53,600 nt of DNA from assembly GCA_013298525.1 (NCBI GenBank), contig JAAFHW010000010.1, positions 1 through 53,600 on the forward strand, given 5' to 3'. The notes beneath the pieces are model-generated. The model was given only the letters and a program-made list of their open reading frames with translations, had not been told where the DNA came from and did not search any database. Position numbers and translations under genes: made by a program. Position 1 is the stretch's first letter. Each line of letters opens with the position of its first letter. Positions 1 through 8,569 of the stretch are shown here, piece after piece. This stretch comes from Flavobacteriia bacterium (GTDB lineage: Bacteria; Bacteroidota; Bacteroidia; Flavobacteriales; Flavobacteriaceae).

Positions 1-701
1 TTTTTACCGATTCTATTGATTACTTTTTGTCTGAATGTTTGTTCTAATTCTCCGTCGACTTGAGATAACAAACTGTTGGCGTTTACTTTAACTTTTGCGT
101 TAGCTTCTTTTTTTGAGGTTTTTTCTACTGATGCTAATAAATCATCCACGTTGATAGCGACTTTTTTTGGCATTTCAATTTTCTCTAGAGAAATGATTCT
201 TGGCATATCTTTCTGAGCGATGACTTCAGTAGCTTGATATTCGATTTCTTTCTCTTTGTTGATGATTGGATTAACTCCTGTTTTTTGATTATTTTGATTG
301 AAACTCTTTGATGATTTTTTGTTTATTGTTTCTGGTTTATTGTCTATTGTTACTGCAACTTGTTCTTCTTGCTGATTTGTTATCTCGTTAGTGAAATTTT
401 GCTTTGTGATTACTGAATCGTTTTGTTCTTTATTGTTTTCAACTTCTTTAGTAACAATTTGGTTGTCAATTCCAGAAACTTCTTCTTTTTGATTTATAAA
501 AAACAAACCAACAGACAGAAAAACCAAAATGCTTGCAGCAATTCCAATAAATTGGAATGACAGAAATGGGAAACGCTTTGTTTTTTTTTCTTCTGCAACA
601 GAAAGCATGGCGTCTAGTCTATCCCAAGACATTTCGCTGGGCTGTATTTCTCGAGAATTTAACTTCTCTTTTATTTGGGTTTCTAATTTATTCTGTGCCA
701 T
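1..701 (-). CDS. anti-sigma-factor-like single-pass membrane protein (C-terminus beyond window)
   Basis: The frame is open from an ATG at 701 to the left edge, giving about 233 residues with no stop, so the C-terminus lies outside the window. The N-terminal cytoplasmic stretch contains PSEMSWDRLDAML (residues 21-33), a pattern common at the start of Bacteroidota proteins encoded beside ECF sigma genes. One hydrophobic helix follows at about residues 49-69, then a long Gln/Glu/Asn/Lys-rich, probably periplasmic region. The start overlaps the last 14 bases of the sigma gene at 688-1248, which indicates translational coupling and a regulator/sigma pair. No zinc-finger (ZAS) HxxxCxxC motif is visible, so the anti-sigma role rests on topology and position, not on a recognised domain. 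Confidence 0.75.
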   Translation of the reverse strand, partial: MAQNKLETQIKEKLNSREIQPSEMSWDRLDAMLSVAEEKKTKRFPFLSFQFIGIAASILVFLSVGLFFINQKEEVSGIDNQIVTKEVENNKEQNDSVITKQNFTNEITNQQEEQVAVTIDNKPETINKKSSKSFNQNNQKTGVNPIINKEKEIEYQATEVIAQKDMPRIISLEKIEMPKKVAINVDDLLASVEKTSKKEANAKVKVNANSLLSQVDGELEQTFRQKVINRIGK

Positions 702-1248
702 TTTCATAATTTTTTAATTTGCTAATGTTGTTTTGCAACATTTTTCTAGCGTGTGATAATTGCGATTTTGATGTTCCTTCATTAATTCCGAGCATTTCTG
801 CAATTTCTTGGTGCTTATATCCTTCAATCGCATAAAGATTGAACACCATTTTATATCCGTCAGGTAAATTGTCTATCAAAAATTGAATGTCTTCAACTGA
901 GAACTGACTTTCTATATTATTGAAACTTTCTTCAAAATAATTCTCGTCTTCAATAAACTTTACTTTTTTCTGAACTCTGATATAAGAAATACATTCATTG
1001 ATCATTATTCTTCTTATCCAACCTTCAAAACTTCCTTCGTGTTTGAAATTTTTTAAATTGGTGAAGACTTTCATAAAAGCAGTAATCATTATATCTTCAG
1101 CTTGATGTAAATCTTTAATATACTGCCTACATACACTTAACATTTTTGGAGAAAATTTAGAATAAATCTTGTGTTGTGCATGACGATTATTCTCGACAGC
1201 CAATTCGATTAATTCTTTTTCTTCTTGATGTAAGTTGATCACTTTCAT
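688..1248 (-). CDS. ECF-type RNA polymerase sigma factor (sigma-70 family)
   Basis: This 186-residue protein has the two-domain layout of extracytoplasmic-function sigma factors. Region 2 is at about residues 20-90, with QAEDIMITAFMKVF and the -10-recognition part FEGWIRRIMINECISYIR. Region 4 is at about 120-175, with a helix-turn-helix ending in EGTSKSQLSHARKML. Region 3 is absent, as expected for the class. It overlaps the downstream membrane protein (start at 701) by 14 bases, so the two are very likely co-translated. A candidate ECF-type promoter (GCAACC, 16-base spacer, CGTCTA) lies about 60 bases upstream and would fit autoregulation. The target regulon cannot be inferred here. Confidence 0.93.
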   Translation of the reverse strand: MKVINLHQEEKELIELAVENNRHAQHKIYSKFSPKMLSVCRQYIKDLHQAEDIMITAFMKVFTNLKNFKHEGSFEGWIRRIMINECISYIRVQKKVKFIEDENYFEESFNNIESQFSVEDIQFLIDNLPDGYKMVFNLYAIEGYKHQEIAEMLGINEGTSKSQLSHARKMLQNNISKLKNYENGTE

Positions 1249-1309
1249 TTTAGATTATTAGACTTCTTAGAATATTAGATTTTTTGATTACTTAAGTCTT
1301 CTATTAGCA

Positions 1310-1337
1310 TAGACGAATGTAGTTGCAAAATGGTTGC
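1310..1337 (-). promoter_or_regulatory. candidate autoregulated ECF sigma promoter
   Basis: Read on the minus strand, GCAACC (1337-1332) is followed by a 16-base spacer and CGTCTA (1315-1310). An AAC-containing -35 and a CGTC-type -10 at 16 bases are typical of ECF-dependent promoters, and this one faces the ECF gene 60 bases away. The assignment is inference from pattern and position. Confidence 0.5.
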
Positions 1338-1419
1338 ATCAAAAGTAAATTTTTTTGAAAAAAAATAATTGTAAAATTGTAAATGCCAATAAAATCAATA
1401 CTTTACAAATGAAATAAAA

Positions 1420-2397
1420 TTATTTTTTTCTTTCAATAACGTAGTTTACCATTAAGGTCAAACTATCTTTATAGGTAGAATTTGGGAAGTTTTGTATTAA
1501 AGCAAGAGCTTCTTGTTGGAATTGTGCCATTTTTTGTTCGGCGTAAGTAAGTCCGTTTTTGTCTTTTACAAATTGGATGACTTCTTTAACTCGCCTTTTG
1601 TCTTTATTGTGATTTTTAATTGAATTGATGCACCAACTTTTCTCTTTATCCGAACAATTGTTCAATGCATAAATCAGTGGCAAAGTCATTTTTTGTTCTT
1701 TGATGTCAATTCCTGTTGGTTTTCCTATGGCTTCGTCGGTATAATCAAATAAGTCATCTTTTATTTGAAAAGCCATTCCGATAAGTTCGCCAAATTTACG
1801 CATAGTTTCAACTTGAGCTTCATCTTCCGAAACCGAACGAGCTCCAAGTGCACAACAAGCTGCAATAAGTGTAGCTGTTTTTTGACGAATGATTTCGTAA
1901 TAAATATCTTCTGTAATATCTAAACGTCTTGCTTTTTCAATTTGAAGTAATTCGCCTTCACTCATTTCTCTTACCGCAACAGATATTATTCGAAGTAAAT
2001 CGAAATCGCCATGATCTATTGAAAGTAATAAACCTTTTGAAAGCAAATAATCTCCAACAAGTACTGCAATTTTGTTTTTCCAAAGTGCATTTATTGAGAA
2101 AAAACCTCTTCTTCTATTACTATCATCAACAACATCATCGTGAACTAAAGTTGCGGTGTGAATCAATTCAATTACGCACGCACCACGATAGGTTCTTTCT
2201 TCAACACTTCCACCAGAAATCATTTTTGCAGTTAAGAAAACAAACATTGGTCGCATTTGTTTTCCTTTTCTGTTTACAATATAATAGGTGATTCTATTTA
2301 ACAACGCTACTTTAGAAGACATCGATTCGTAGAACTTTTTCTCGAAAAGCTCCATTTCTTGCAGAATAGGTTGTTTTATTTGTGAAGTAATATTCAT
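1420..2397 (-). CDS. trans-polyprenyl diphosphate synthase (IspB-like)
   Basis: This 325-residue enzyme belongs to the polyprenyl synthetase family, which condenses isopentenyl diphosphate onto an allylic diphosphate. Visible motifs are GKQMRP (substrate-binding Lys/Arg), the first Asp-rich motif HDDVVDDSNRRRG (DDxxD at about residues 87-91), KTATLI, and the second Asp-rich motif QIKDDLFDYTDE. Its most likely product is the menaquinone side-chain precursor, but chain length cannot be read from sequence. I place the start at the ATG at 2397; the three codons upstream begin with TTG. It lies 63 bases downstream of rlmN on the same strand and may be co-transcribed with it. Confidence 0.93.
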   Translation of the reverse strand: MNITSQIKQPILQEMELFEKKFYESMSSKVALLNRITYYIVNRKGKQMRPMFVFLTAKMISGGSVEERTYRGACVIELIHTATLVHDDVVDDSNRRRGFFSINALWKNKIAVLVGDYLLSKGLLLSIDHGDFDLLRIISVAVREMSEGELLQIEKARRLDITEDIYYEIIRQKTATLIAACCALGARSVSEDEAQVETMRKFGELIGMAFQIKDDLFDYTDEAIGKPTGIDIKEQKMTLPLIYALNNCSDKEKSWCINSIKNHNKDKRRVKEVIQFVKDKNGLTYAEQKMAQFQQEALALIQNFPNSTYKDSLTLMVNYVIERKK

Positions 2398-2460
2398 TGG
2401 TTTCAAAGGTAGTTAAATTGAAAATACTTCACAAAATATGGTGTTAAGCTTATAAAAAAT

Positions 2461-3498
2461 TTATGATTTGTTGGCTAATTGACCACAAGCGGCATCTATA
2501 TCTTTACCGCGACTTCTTCTTACTTTTGCAACAATATCATATTTAGAAAGCTCTTTGATGTAAAGATTTATAGCTTCATCTGATGCTTGTTGGAATTCGC
2601 CATCGTCAATAGGATTGTATTCGATAAGATTGACCTTACAAGGAACGTACTTACAGAATTTTACTAAAGCGTCAACTGCTTCTTTATTGTCGTTTATTCC
2701 TTTCCAAACTACATATTCGTAGGTGATTTTGCTTTTGGTTTTTTTGTACCAATATTCTAAAGATTCGCGTAAATCAGCTAATGGAAAATTTTTACTAAAA
2801 GGCATGATTCGCGCACGAACCTCATCAATTGCTGAATGTAAAGAAACTGCCAATTTGAATTTCACTTCGTCATCAGCCATTTTCTTAATCATTTTAGGAA
2901 TTCCTGATGTTGAAACCGTGATTCTCTTTGGTGACATTCCTAAACCTTCATCAGAAGTAATCATGTCTATGGCTTTGATTACATTATTGTAATTCATCAA
3001 AGGCTCTCCCATTCCCATAAAAACTATATTTGAAAGAGGTCTGTTATGATAAATTTTACTTTCATTATCAATAGCCAGAACTTGGTCGTAAATTTCACCT
3101 GGTTCTAGATTTCGCATTCTTTTTAATCGAGCAGTAGCGCAAAAGTTACAATCTAAGCTGCAACCAACTTGCGATGAAACACATGCTGTAGTTCTAGTAT
3201 TTGTTGGAATTAAAACTGATTCTACAATTAAACCATCGTGAAGTCGGACGGCATTTTTAACTGTTCCATCTTCACTACGTTGCATAGTGTCGACTTTGAT
3301 ATGATTAATTACAAAATTTGCTTCCAGCATAGCACGAGTTTCTTTGGAAACATTAGTCATGTCTTCAAATGAATGTGCTCCTTTGCTCCAAAGCCATTCA
3401 TAAACTTGATTTCCTCGAAAAGCTTTATCGCCATTGGCAACAAAAAATTCACGAAGTTGTTCTTTAGTTATAGTTCGAATGTCTTTTTTCTCAATCAT
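2461..3498 (-). CDS. rlmN: dual-specificity RNA methyltransferase RlmN (23S rRNA A2503 / tRNA A37)
   Basis: This 345-residue radical-SAM enzyme makes 2-methyladenosine at 23S rRNA A2503 and in some tRNAs. The 4Fe-4S-binding triad is CSLDCNFC, with Cys113, Cys117 and Cys120. Other family signatures are FMGMGEP, the region around residues 165-200 with STSGIPKMI, LAVSLHS, and the C-terminal VRRSRGKDIDAACGQLA, which carries the catalytic mono-methyl-Cys. The ATG at 3498 (MIEKKDIR) is taken as the start, since six upstream codons are not typical of the family. The next gene downstream is the polyprenyl synthetase on the same strand. Confidence 0.97.
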   Translation of the reverse strand: MIEKKDIRTITKEQLREFFVANGDKAFRGNQVYEWLWSKGAHSFEDMTNVSKETRAMLEANFVINHIKVDTMQRSEDGTVKNAVRLHDGLIVESVLIPTNTRTTACVSSQVGCSLDCNFCATARLKRMRNLEPGEIYDQVLAIDNESKIYHNRPLSNIVFMGMGEPLMNYNNVIKAIDMITSDEGLGMSPKRITVSTSGIPKMIKKMADDEVKFKLAVSLHSAIDEVRARIMPFSKNFPLADLRESLEYWYKKTKSKITYEYVVWKGINDNKEAVDALVKFCKYVPCKVNLIEYNPIDDGEFQQASDEAINLYIKELSKYDIVAKVRRSRGKDIDAACGQLANKS

Positions 3499-3581
3499 GG
3501 TGCAAAGGTAAAACAATTTACGGAATAAGAAATTTGCTAGTATAGATTGAATGCTTTACTTTTAAATTTTATTTTGAACAT

Positions 3582-4148
3582 ATGAAACAACTTTCATTTT
3601 TACTTATAATCATACTGTTAATTAGTTGCAAGTCAACAGAAAAAACAAATGGTTATGGAGAACAAGACACAACTTGCAGAAAGTATGAAAACAATATTAC
3701 CTTTGTTCACAATCGATTCAATCCTATTTTGAAAGTTGTAGGCAAATGGAGAGAGCTTTCTATGAATTCAGAATTTTATGTAAATTCAAAAAACAAGATT
3801 GCTATTTCTAATGAAAAAAATGAAGTTTTACATCTCATTGTAGCTAAACATCATTCTTGTAAACTTTGTAAAGAAGGAAATAAAGATATGCTTCACAAAC
3901 ATGATCCATTTTTATCGAGTCTCAAAAGAAAAATAGCTTTTTGGAAAAACTATGAAAAATATTCAATCGAATTGTTAGAAACAAATGATGAAAATTACGC
4001 AATTTATTTACTTTCGAATGAAAACGAAAAAAGAACAGTCCTTTTTGGGTTGAAAAACGAAACGTTTTATGATTTTATATTATTAAACTCTAAACAAGAA
4101 AAACAATCACAAGCTAAATTATTAATGGACTCTTACATATTAAATTAA
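3582..4148 (+). CDS. hypothetical lipoprotein
   Basis: This 188-residue protein has a lipoprotein signal ending in LLISC (Cys16), so it is probably anchored in the envelope. The mature part contains an HHSCKLCKEG stretch (Cys pair CxxC near residues 91-94) next to His residues, which could bind metal, but I recognise no named domain. The gene ends four bases before the O-methyltransferase on the same strand and may form a two-gene unit with it. Function unknown. Confidence 0.75.
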   Translation: MKQLSFLLIIILLISCKSTEKTNGYGEQDTTCRKYENNITFVHNRFNPILKVVGKWRELSMNSEFYVNSKNKIAISNEKNEVLHLIVAKHHSCKLCKEGNKDMLHKHDPFLSSLKRKIAFWKNYEKYSIELLETNDENYAIYLLSNENEKRTVLFGLKNETFYDFILLNSKQEKQSQAKLLMDSYILN

Positions 4149-4152
4149 AATC

Positions 4153-4794
4153 ATGCATTTCATATCAGAAGAATTAGAAAATTACGTTGAGCAACATTCA
4201 CAAAATGAGCCTGAATTGTTGGTGAAATTATTTAAAGAAACACATCAAAAAATATTACAACCTAGAATGTTGAGTGGGCATTTTCAAGGAAGAGTCTTGA
4301 GCATGTTGTCAAAAATCATTAATCCAAAAAACATTCTAGAAATTGGAACGTATACTGGTTATGCAGCATTATGTTTAGCTGAAGGAATGCAAAAAGAAGG
4401 CACATTAGACACTATAGACGTAAAAGAGGAATTAGTATCTATACAACAAAAATACTTTGATTTATCACCTTGGAAAGGACAAATCATAGCACATCTTGGT
4501 GATGCTTTAGAAATTATTCCTACCTTAAATAAGAAATATGATTTGGTTTTTATTGATGCTGACAAAGAAAACTACATCAATTATTTCAACATGATTGTTC
4601 CAATGATGAATAAAGGCGGAATTATTTTATCTGATAATGTACTTTGGAGTGGAAAAGTTTTAGAAGAACTGAATCCGAAAGATATGAGCACAAAAATACT
4701 TTTAGAATACAATCATTTAGTTAATAATGATTCTAGAGTTGAAACCGTTTTACTTCCTATTCGTGATGGTTTGACTGTTTCAAGAGTACTTTAA
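4153..4794 (+). CDS. SAM-dependent O-methyltransferase (caffeoyl-CoA OMT-like)
   Basis: This 213-residue class I methyltransferase matches the bacterial O-methyltransferase family related to caffeoyl-CoA O-methyltransferases (Methyltransf_3). The SAM-binding glycine loop is ILEIGTYTGYAALCLAEG (residues 61-78). The metal/SAM acidic motif YDLVFIDADKENY is at about 129-141, and GGIILSDNVLWSGKV at about 156-170. Length and layout are those of a complete soluble enzyme. The substrate is unknown. It directly follows the lipoprotein gene and converges with the PAP2 gene, the two stops overlapping by four bases. Confidence 0.93.
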   Translation: MHFISEELENYVEQHSQNEPELLVKLFKETHQKILQPRMLSGHFQGRVLSMLSKIINPKNILEIGTYTGYAALCLAEGMQKEGTLDTIDVKEELVSIQQKYFDLSPWKGQIIAHLGDALEIIPTLNKKYDLVFIDADKENYINYFNMIVPMMNKGGIILSDNVLWSGKVLEELNPKDMSTKILLEYNHLVNNDSRVETVLLPIRDGLTVSRVL

Positions 4795-5345
4795 TCCTTT
4801 AGAATATACTTCTGATATATTTTATAAAAAACAAATCCGAAAGTAGCTCCAAAAGCGTATCCTGTTAGAATGTCTGTTGGAAAATGTAGTCCGAGATAGA
4901 TTCTACTGAATGCAAATATTAGCGGAAATAAGAATAGCAGCAAGGCATATTTGTAATATCTTCTAATTATTAAAAATACAAAAACAGTTGTAGCCATTGA
5001 ATTCGTAGCATGACCTGAAAAGAAACTATAGGAATCACTTGGTTTCACAATTCTAATTATACTTTTCAAATCTAAGTCATTACAAGGACGCAATCGTTGA
5101 AAATGATTTTTAAATAAATTGGAGGTTTGATCGCTTACTAAAATCAATAATGCGATGAATACCAATGCGATTAGAAAGTTCTTCCAGCCAATTTTCTTTG
5201 CTAAAAAATAAAAAACTAGAAGAAAATAAGGCGTCCAATAGACTTGTTTGGTAATTATCAACCAAAATCCATCAAACGATTCGGAGCCTAATCCATTTAA
5301 GAAAACCAATAAATCTTTGTCTATCGCAATGATTTTTTCGAGCAT
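4791..5345 (-). CDS. PAP2-family membrane phosphatase
   Basis: This 184-residue integral membrane protein carries all three phosphatase motifs of the type 2 phosphatidic acid phosphatase family: K79-x6-R86-P87, S110-G111-H112, and S147-R148-x5-H154-xxx-D158. Several hydrophobic helices surround them, and the active site would face the periplasm. Likely substrates are lipid phosphates such as undecaprenyl or phosphatidylglycerol phosphate, not decidable here. Its start codon overlaps the stop of the Tat subunit gene (TAATG-type), so it is probably translated with it at the end of the minus-strand unit that starts near 10.1 kb. Confidence 0.92.
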   Translation of the reverse strand: MLEKIIAIDKDLLVFLNGLGSESFDGFWLIITKQVYWTPYFLLVFYFLAKKIGWKNFLIALVFIALLILVSDQTSNLFKNHFQRLRPCNDLDLKSIIRIVKPSDSYSFFSGHATNSMATTVFVFLIIRRYYKYALLLFLFPLIFAFSRIYLGLHFPTDILTGYAFGATFGFVFYKIYQKYILKD

Positions 5346-5701
5346 TACCTTTGTCTTTTTATAGGTCCGGTTAGACTTTCTAAATCTTCTTTAATTTCAT
5401 TGATACCCGAAGTGGCATCAGTTAGTGCATTGGACGTAAAATCTGGTGGAGTAACCGAAACGCTTTCTTTTACTTTATCTACTTCTTCTGTGAAGGAAGA
5501 AGTTACTTGCTTAAAAGAGGAATTTATTTCTTCAACATCGGCACTCTTTTGAATTTCAGTTTTAATTTCATTCGTAGCGTGCTTTAAATTGGCCATAACT
5601 TTTCCAAAGGTTCTTGCTGCTTCTGGTATTTTGTCTGTTCCAAAAAGCATAAGAGCTATAAAAATGATGAAAATTAATTCGCCTCCACCTATTCCAAACA
5701 T
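5345..5701 (-). CDS. tatA: twin-arginine translocase subunit, TatA/TatB family
   Basis: The 118-residue protein begins with MFGIGGGELIFIIFIALMLF, a single N-terminal membrane helix, followed by FGTDKIPEAARTFGKVMANL, the FG hinge plus amphipathic helix of TatA/TatB proteins. The C-terminal half is a charged, probably disordered tail. Such subunits assemble with TatC to move folded proteins across the inner membrane. Whether it acts as TatA or TatB cannot be settled from sequence alone, and no tatC is in the window. It sits 39 bases downstream of the M1 peptidase and overlaps the PAP2 start. Confidence 0.88.
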   Translation of the reverse strand: MFGIGGGELIFIIFIALMLFGTDKIPEAARTFGKVMANLKHATNEIKTEIQKSADVEEINSSFKQVTSSFTEEVDKVKESVSVTPPDFTSNALTDATSGINEIKEDLESLTGPIKRQR

Positions 5702-5740
5702 ATTCTTTTCTTTTTATTGATTTGCAAAGTTACAAAGTTC

Positions 5741-7990
5741 TTAGTCAAATTTAGATTTTACTTCTGCTTTTGGCCAAGTATTATTTGCTGTATCAACATC
5801 TGCGGTTTCTAATTTTGGATCAAGAACAATTTTAGTAATTACTTTTTGTGTTGCAAAAGTTCTGCTTACTTCTTTATCATTCATTCTCCAAATCTGTGCT
5901 GGGAATTTTTGTACTTCAGTTGTACCATCTTCAAAAGTTAATTCAACGATAATTGGCATTACCAAACCACCTGGTTTATCAAAAGTTACTTGATAAAAAT
6001 ACTTTGGATCTTTCAATTTTACTTTCTCTTCAGCAGAAAAAGTTTTATTCACATACTCATCAAGAGCTTGAAAATCTTTAATTTGAAAAGGTTTGTTCAT
6101 TTCTGGCTTGTAATCTTCACTTCCGTCTGCCACCATATAAACCATTGGCCCAGTATTGGAATTTCTACGACGTCTTTTCTTCATAAACTCTTCTACTTCT
6201 TTTGTCGGTTCATTACTAACAAAGAATTTTTTTACATCTTTTATTCCGATATCATTATTGTCGGTTGTATAAAACCATCCTCTCCAAAACCAGTCTAAAT
6301 CAAATGCCGAAGCATCTTCCATAGTTCTAAAGAAATCTTCTGGTGTTGGATGCTTAAACTTCCATCTATTAGCGTATGTTTTAAAAGCATAATCAAATAA
6401 TTCTCTACCCATAATTGTTTCACGAAGAATGTTCAATCCAGCAGCAGGTTTTCCGTAAGCGTTATTTCCAAACTGACGAATACTTTCAGAATTTGACATA
6501 ATCGGTTCAAGACCTTTTTGATCGCCACTCATGTAAGGAACAATATTTTTTGCTGGACCTCTATCCGCAGGAAAGTTTGGATCCCATTCCATCAAAGCCA
6601 TGTATTCCATAAATGAATTCAATCCTTCATCCATCCAAGTCCATTGACGCTCATCAGAATTTACAATCATTGGAAAGTAATTATGTCCAACTTCATGCAC
6701 AATTACACTTATCATTCCGTTTTTAACTCTATCAGAATATTTACCATCTGCATCTGGTCTTCCCCAGTTCCAACAAATCATTGGATATTCCATTCCTTGG
6801 TCTTGTGCGTGAACAGAAACCGCTTTTGGATAAGGATAATCAAAAGTATGATTAGAATAACTTTTTAAAGTATGTGCAACTGCTTTAGTAGAATATTCAC
6901 CCCAAAGCGGATTTCCTTCTTTTGGATAAACCGAAACTGCCATCGCTGTTTTAGAATTTAATTTGACAGCCATTGCATCATAGATGAACTTTCTAGAAGT
7001 TGCAATTCCGAAATCACGAACGTTTTCTGCTTTGAATTTCCATGTTTTTTTCTTGTCAGAGAAACCTTTTTCTGCTGCTTCAGCTTCTTCTTGAGTAACT
7101 ACTACAACTGGTTTGTCAAAAGTCTTTTCTGCAATTGCTAATCTTGCAAGTTGAGCTGCAGTAAAAACTTCTTGTCTATTTAATAACGTTCCTGTTGCTT
7201 CCATTATGTGGTCTGCCGGAACAGTGATATTAACTTCAAAATTTCCAAAAGGAAGTGTGAATTCTCCTGAACCCCAAAATTGTTGATTTTGCCATCCTTC
7301 TACATCATTATAAACCGCCATTCTTGGATAAAACTGCGCTAAAATGTACAAGTTGTTTCCATCTTTATCGAAATGCTCGTATCCTGAACGTCCGCCATCT
7401 AACAAATAGTTATTGATGTTGTACCACCATTTTATTGAAAAGGTAATTTTTTCTTTATGCTTTAAAACTTTTGGTAATTCAATACGCATCATCGTTTGAT
7501 TGATGGTGTATTGCATTGGTTTGCCAGTAGCATCTTTTACAAACTCAATATTGAAACCGCCATCAAATTTTTCTTCTAAGTATTTTCTTGAAAATCCTTG
7601 AACTCCCATTGCAGGATCCGTCTTTTCTCCATTTACAAGTGGCGAAAGCGATTTTCTAGATTGTTGATTTTGATCCAATTGTAACCATAAATAATCTAAT
7701 GATTCCTTAGCGTTATTTGTATAAGTGATTGTTTCTTGACCATATAATTTGGTATTTTTATCATCCAATTCAATATTGATTTTATAATCGGCTTGTTGCT
7801 GATAATATTCTGGACCTGGTGCTCCAGATGCTGTTCGATACATATTGGGAGTTGCCAATAAATCATACATTTGTTTGAATTTATCTGGGTTTCTCTCGGA
7901 AGATGGAGTTGCTTTTGGCGCTTCTTGAGCAAAGCTTCCTACTGTGAACAACAATAAACCAAAGTTTAAAATAGCATAATTGAATCTCAT
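5741..7990 (-). CDS. M1-family zinc metallopeptidase, exported
   Basis: This 749-residue protein has a cleavable signal (MRFNYAILNFGLLLFTVGSF, then AQEAP). The catalytic zinc site is complete: HEVGH at residues 432-436 and the third ligand Glu455 in MDEGLN, exactly 18 residues after the second His. M1 enzymes remove N-terminal amino acids from peptides; this one probably works in the periplasm or outer membrane. A short insert KKRRRRNSNTG is visible near residue 610. No T9SS sorting domain is evident at the C-terminus. It belongs to a minus-strand run with the DUF6702 gene upstream and tatA downstream. Confidence 0.95.
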   Translation of the reverse strand: MRFNYAILNFGLLLFTVGSFAQEAPKATPSSERNPDKFKQMYDLLATPNMYRTASGAPGPEYYQQQADYKINIELDDKNTKLYGQETITYTNNAKESLDYLWLQLDQNQQSRKSLSPLVNGEKTDPAMGVQGFSRKYLEEKFDGGFNIEFVKDATGKPMQYTINQTMMRIELPKVLKHKEKITFSIKWWYNINNYLLDGGRSGYEHFDKDGNNLYILAQFYPRMAVYNDVEGWQNQQFWGSGEFTLPFGNFEVNITVPADHIMEATGTLLNRQEVFTAAQLARLAIAEKTFDKPVVVVTQEEAEAAEKGFSDKKKTWKFKAENVRDFGIATSRKFIYDAMAVKLNSKTAMAVSVYPKEGNPLWGEYSTKAVAHTLKSYSNHTFDYPYPKAVSVHAQDQGMEYPMICWNWGRPDADGKYSDRVKNGMISVIVHEVGHNYFPMIVNSDERQWTWMDEGLNSFMEYMALMEWDPNFPADRGPAKNIVPYMSGDQKGLEPIMSNSESIRQFGNNAYGKPAAGLNILRETIMGRELFDYAFKTYANRWKFKHPTPEDFFRTMEDASAFDLDWFWRGWFYTTDNNDIGIKDVKKFFVSNEPTKEVEEFMKKRRRRNSNTGPMVYMVADGSEDYKPEMNKPFQIKDFQALDEYVNKTFSAEEKVKLKDPKYFYQVTFDKPGGLVMPIIVELTFEDGTTEVQKFPAQIWRMNDKEVSRTFATQKVITKIVLDPKLETADVDTANNTWPKAEVKSKFD

Positions 7991-8050
7991 ACCTAAAATA
8001 ATTTAAGGCATAAAAGTAACTTTTTTTGATATAACTATAAGGTATTGGAA

Positions 8051-8551
8051 TTATTTTAACATTCCTTTAAAGTTTTCTGAAGTAAGAAGCAAACTTTGCT
8101 TTTCTCCATTGATATTGGCTTGAATAATATTTTGTTGCTCCTCATTCAATTCCATTAAAGCACTATTTTCAATCGCTACTGAAGAAATTTTTGGCAAATC
8201 TTTTATACTGAAATAACATATTACAACATTGCCATCAATGTCTTTGCTTAGATAATTTAAAGCTTTAGAAACTCCATTTACTTTAATTATAAACTTTTCT
8301 GCAAAGTATTTTTTTAAGAAAACCTCATCTTCAGTAGTTTCGTTTTCTAAAGCAAAATAGGTTCTTTTTTTAAATTTTTTCTCCAAAGCATCGTTTACAT
8401 CATCGATAAATAATCTACTTGTAATTTGAATCATTTTCTTTTTTGGAGCATAATTCACTTGGTATATGGATACATAAAATTTATGAATTGCCATTGAAGA
8501 CAAACCAAAAAATAAAACCAAAAATAAAGTAGTTCTAAATGCTTTTATCAT
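8051..8551 (-). CDS. DUF6702 family protein
   Basis: This 166-residue protein has an N-terminal hydrophobic signal/anchor (residues 1-21) followed by HKFYVSIYQVNYAPKKKMIQ and ITSRLFIDDVNDALEKKF. That is the pattern I recognise as the DUF6702 family of Bacteroidota, normally encoded next to an M1 peptidase and carboxypeptidase-regulatory-like proteins, as here. It is probably periplasmic. The function is unknown; the fixed neighbourhood suggests help in folding or activity of the M1 peptidase, which is inference. It lies 18 bases from its upstream neighbour and 60 from the M1 start. Confidence 0.8.
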   Translation of the reverse strand: MIKAFRTTLFLVLFFGLSSMAIHKFYVSIYQVNYAPKKKMIQITSRLFIDDVNDALEKKFKKRTYFALENETTEDEVFLKKYFAEKFIIKVNGVSKALNYLSKDIDGNVVICYFSIKDLPKISSVAIENSALMELNEEQQNIIQANINGEKQSLLLTSENFKGMLK

Positions 8552-8569
8552 AATTCAAAAGTAGTGATT

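Noticed and set aside
529..717. 62-codon plus-strand frame
   Set aside because: It lies inside the anti-sigma-like minus-strand frame, which has a proper start, a membrane helix and coupling to the sigma gene.
1929..2291. 120-codon plus frame inside the polyprenyl synthetase
   Set aside because: Low-complexity Leu/Gln/Phe sequence typical of an antisense shadow.
5990..6298. 102-codon plus frame inside the M1 peptidase
   Set aside because: Antisense shadow rich in Phe/Ile; the M1 frame is uninterrupted.
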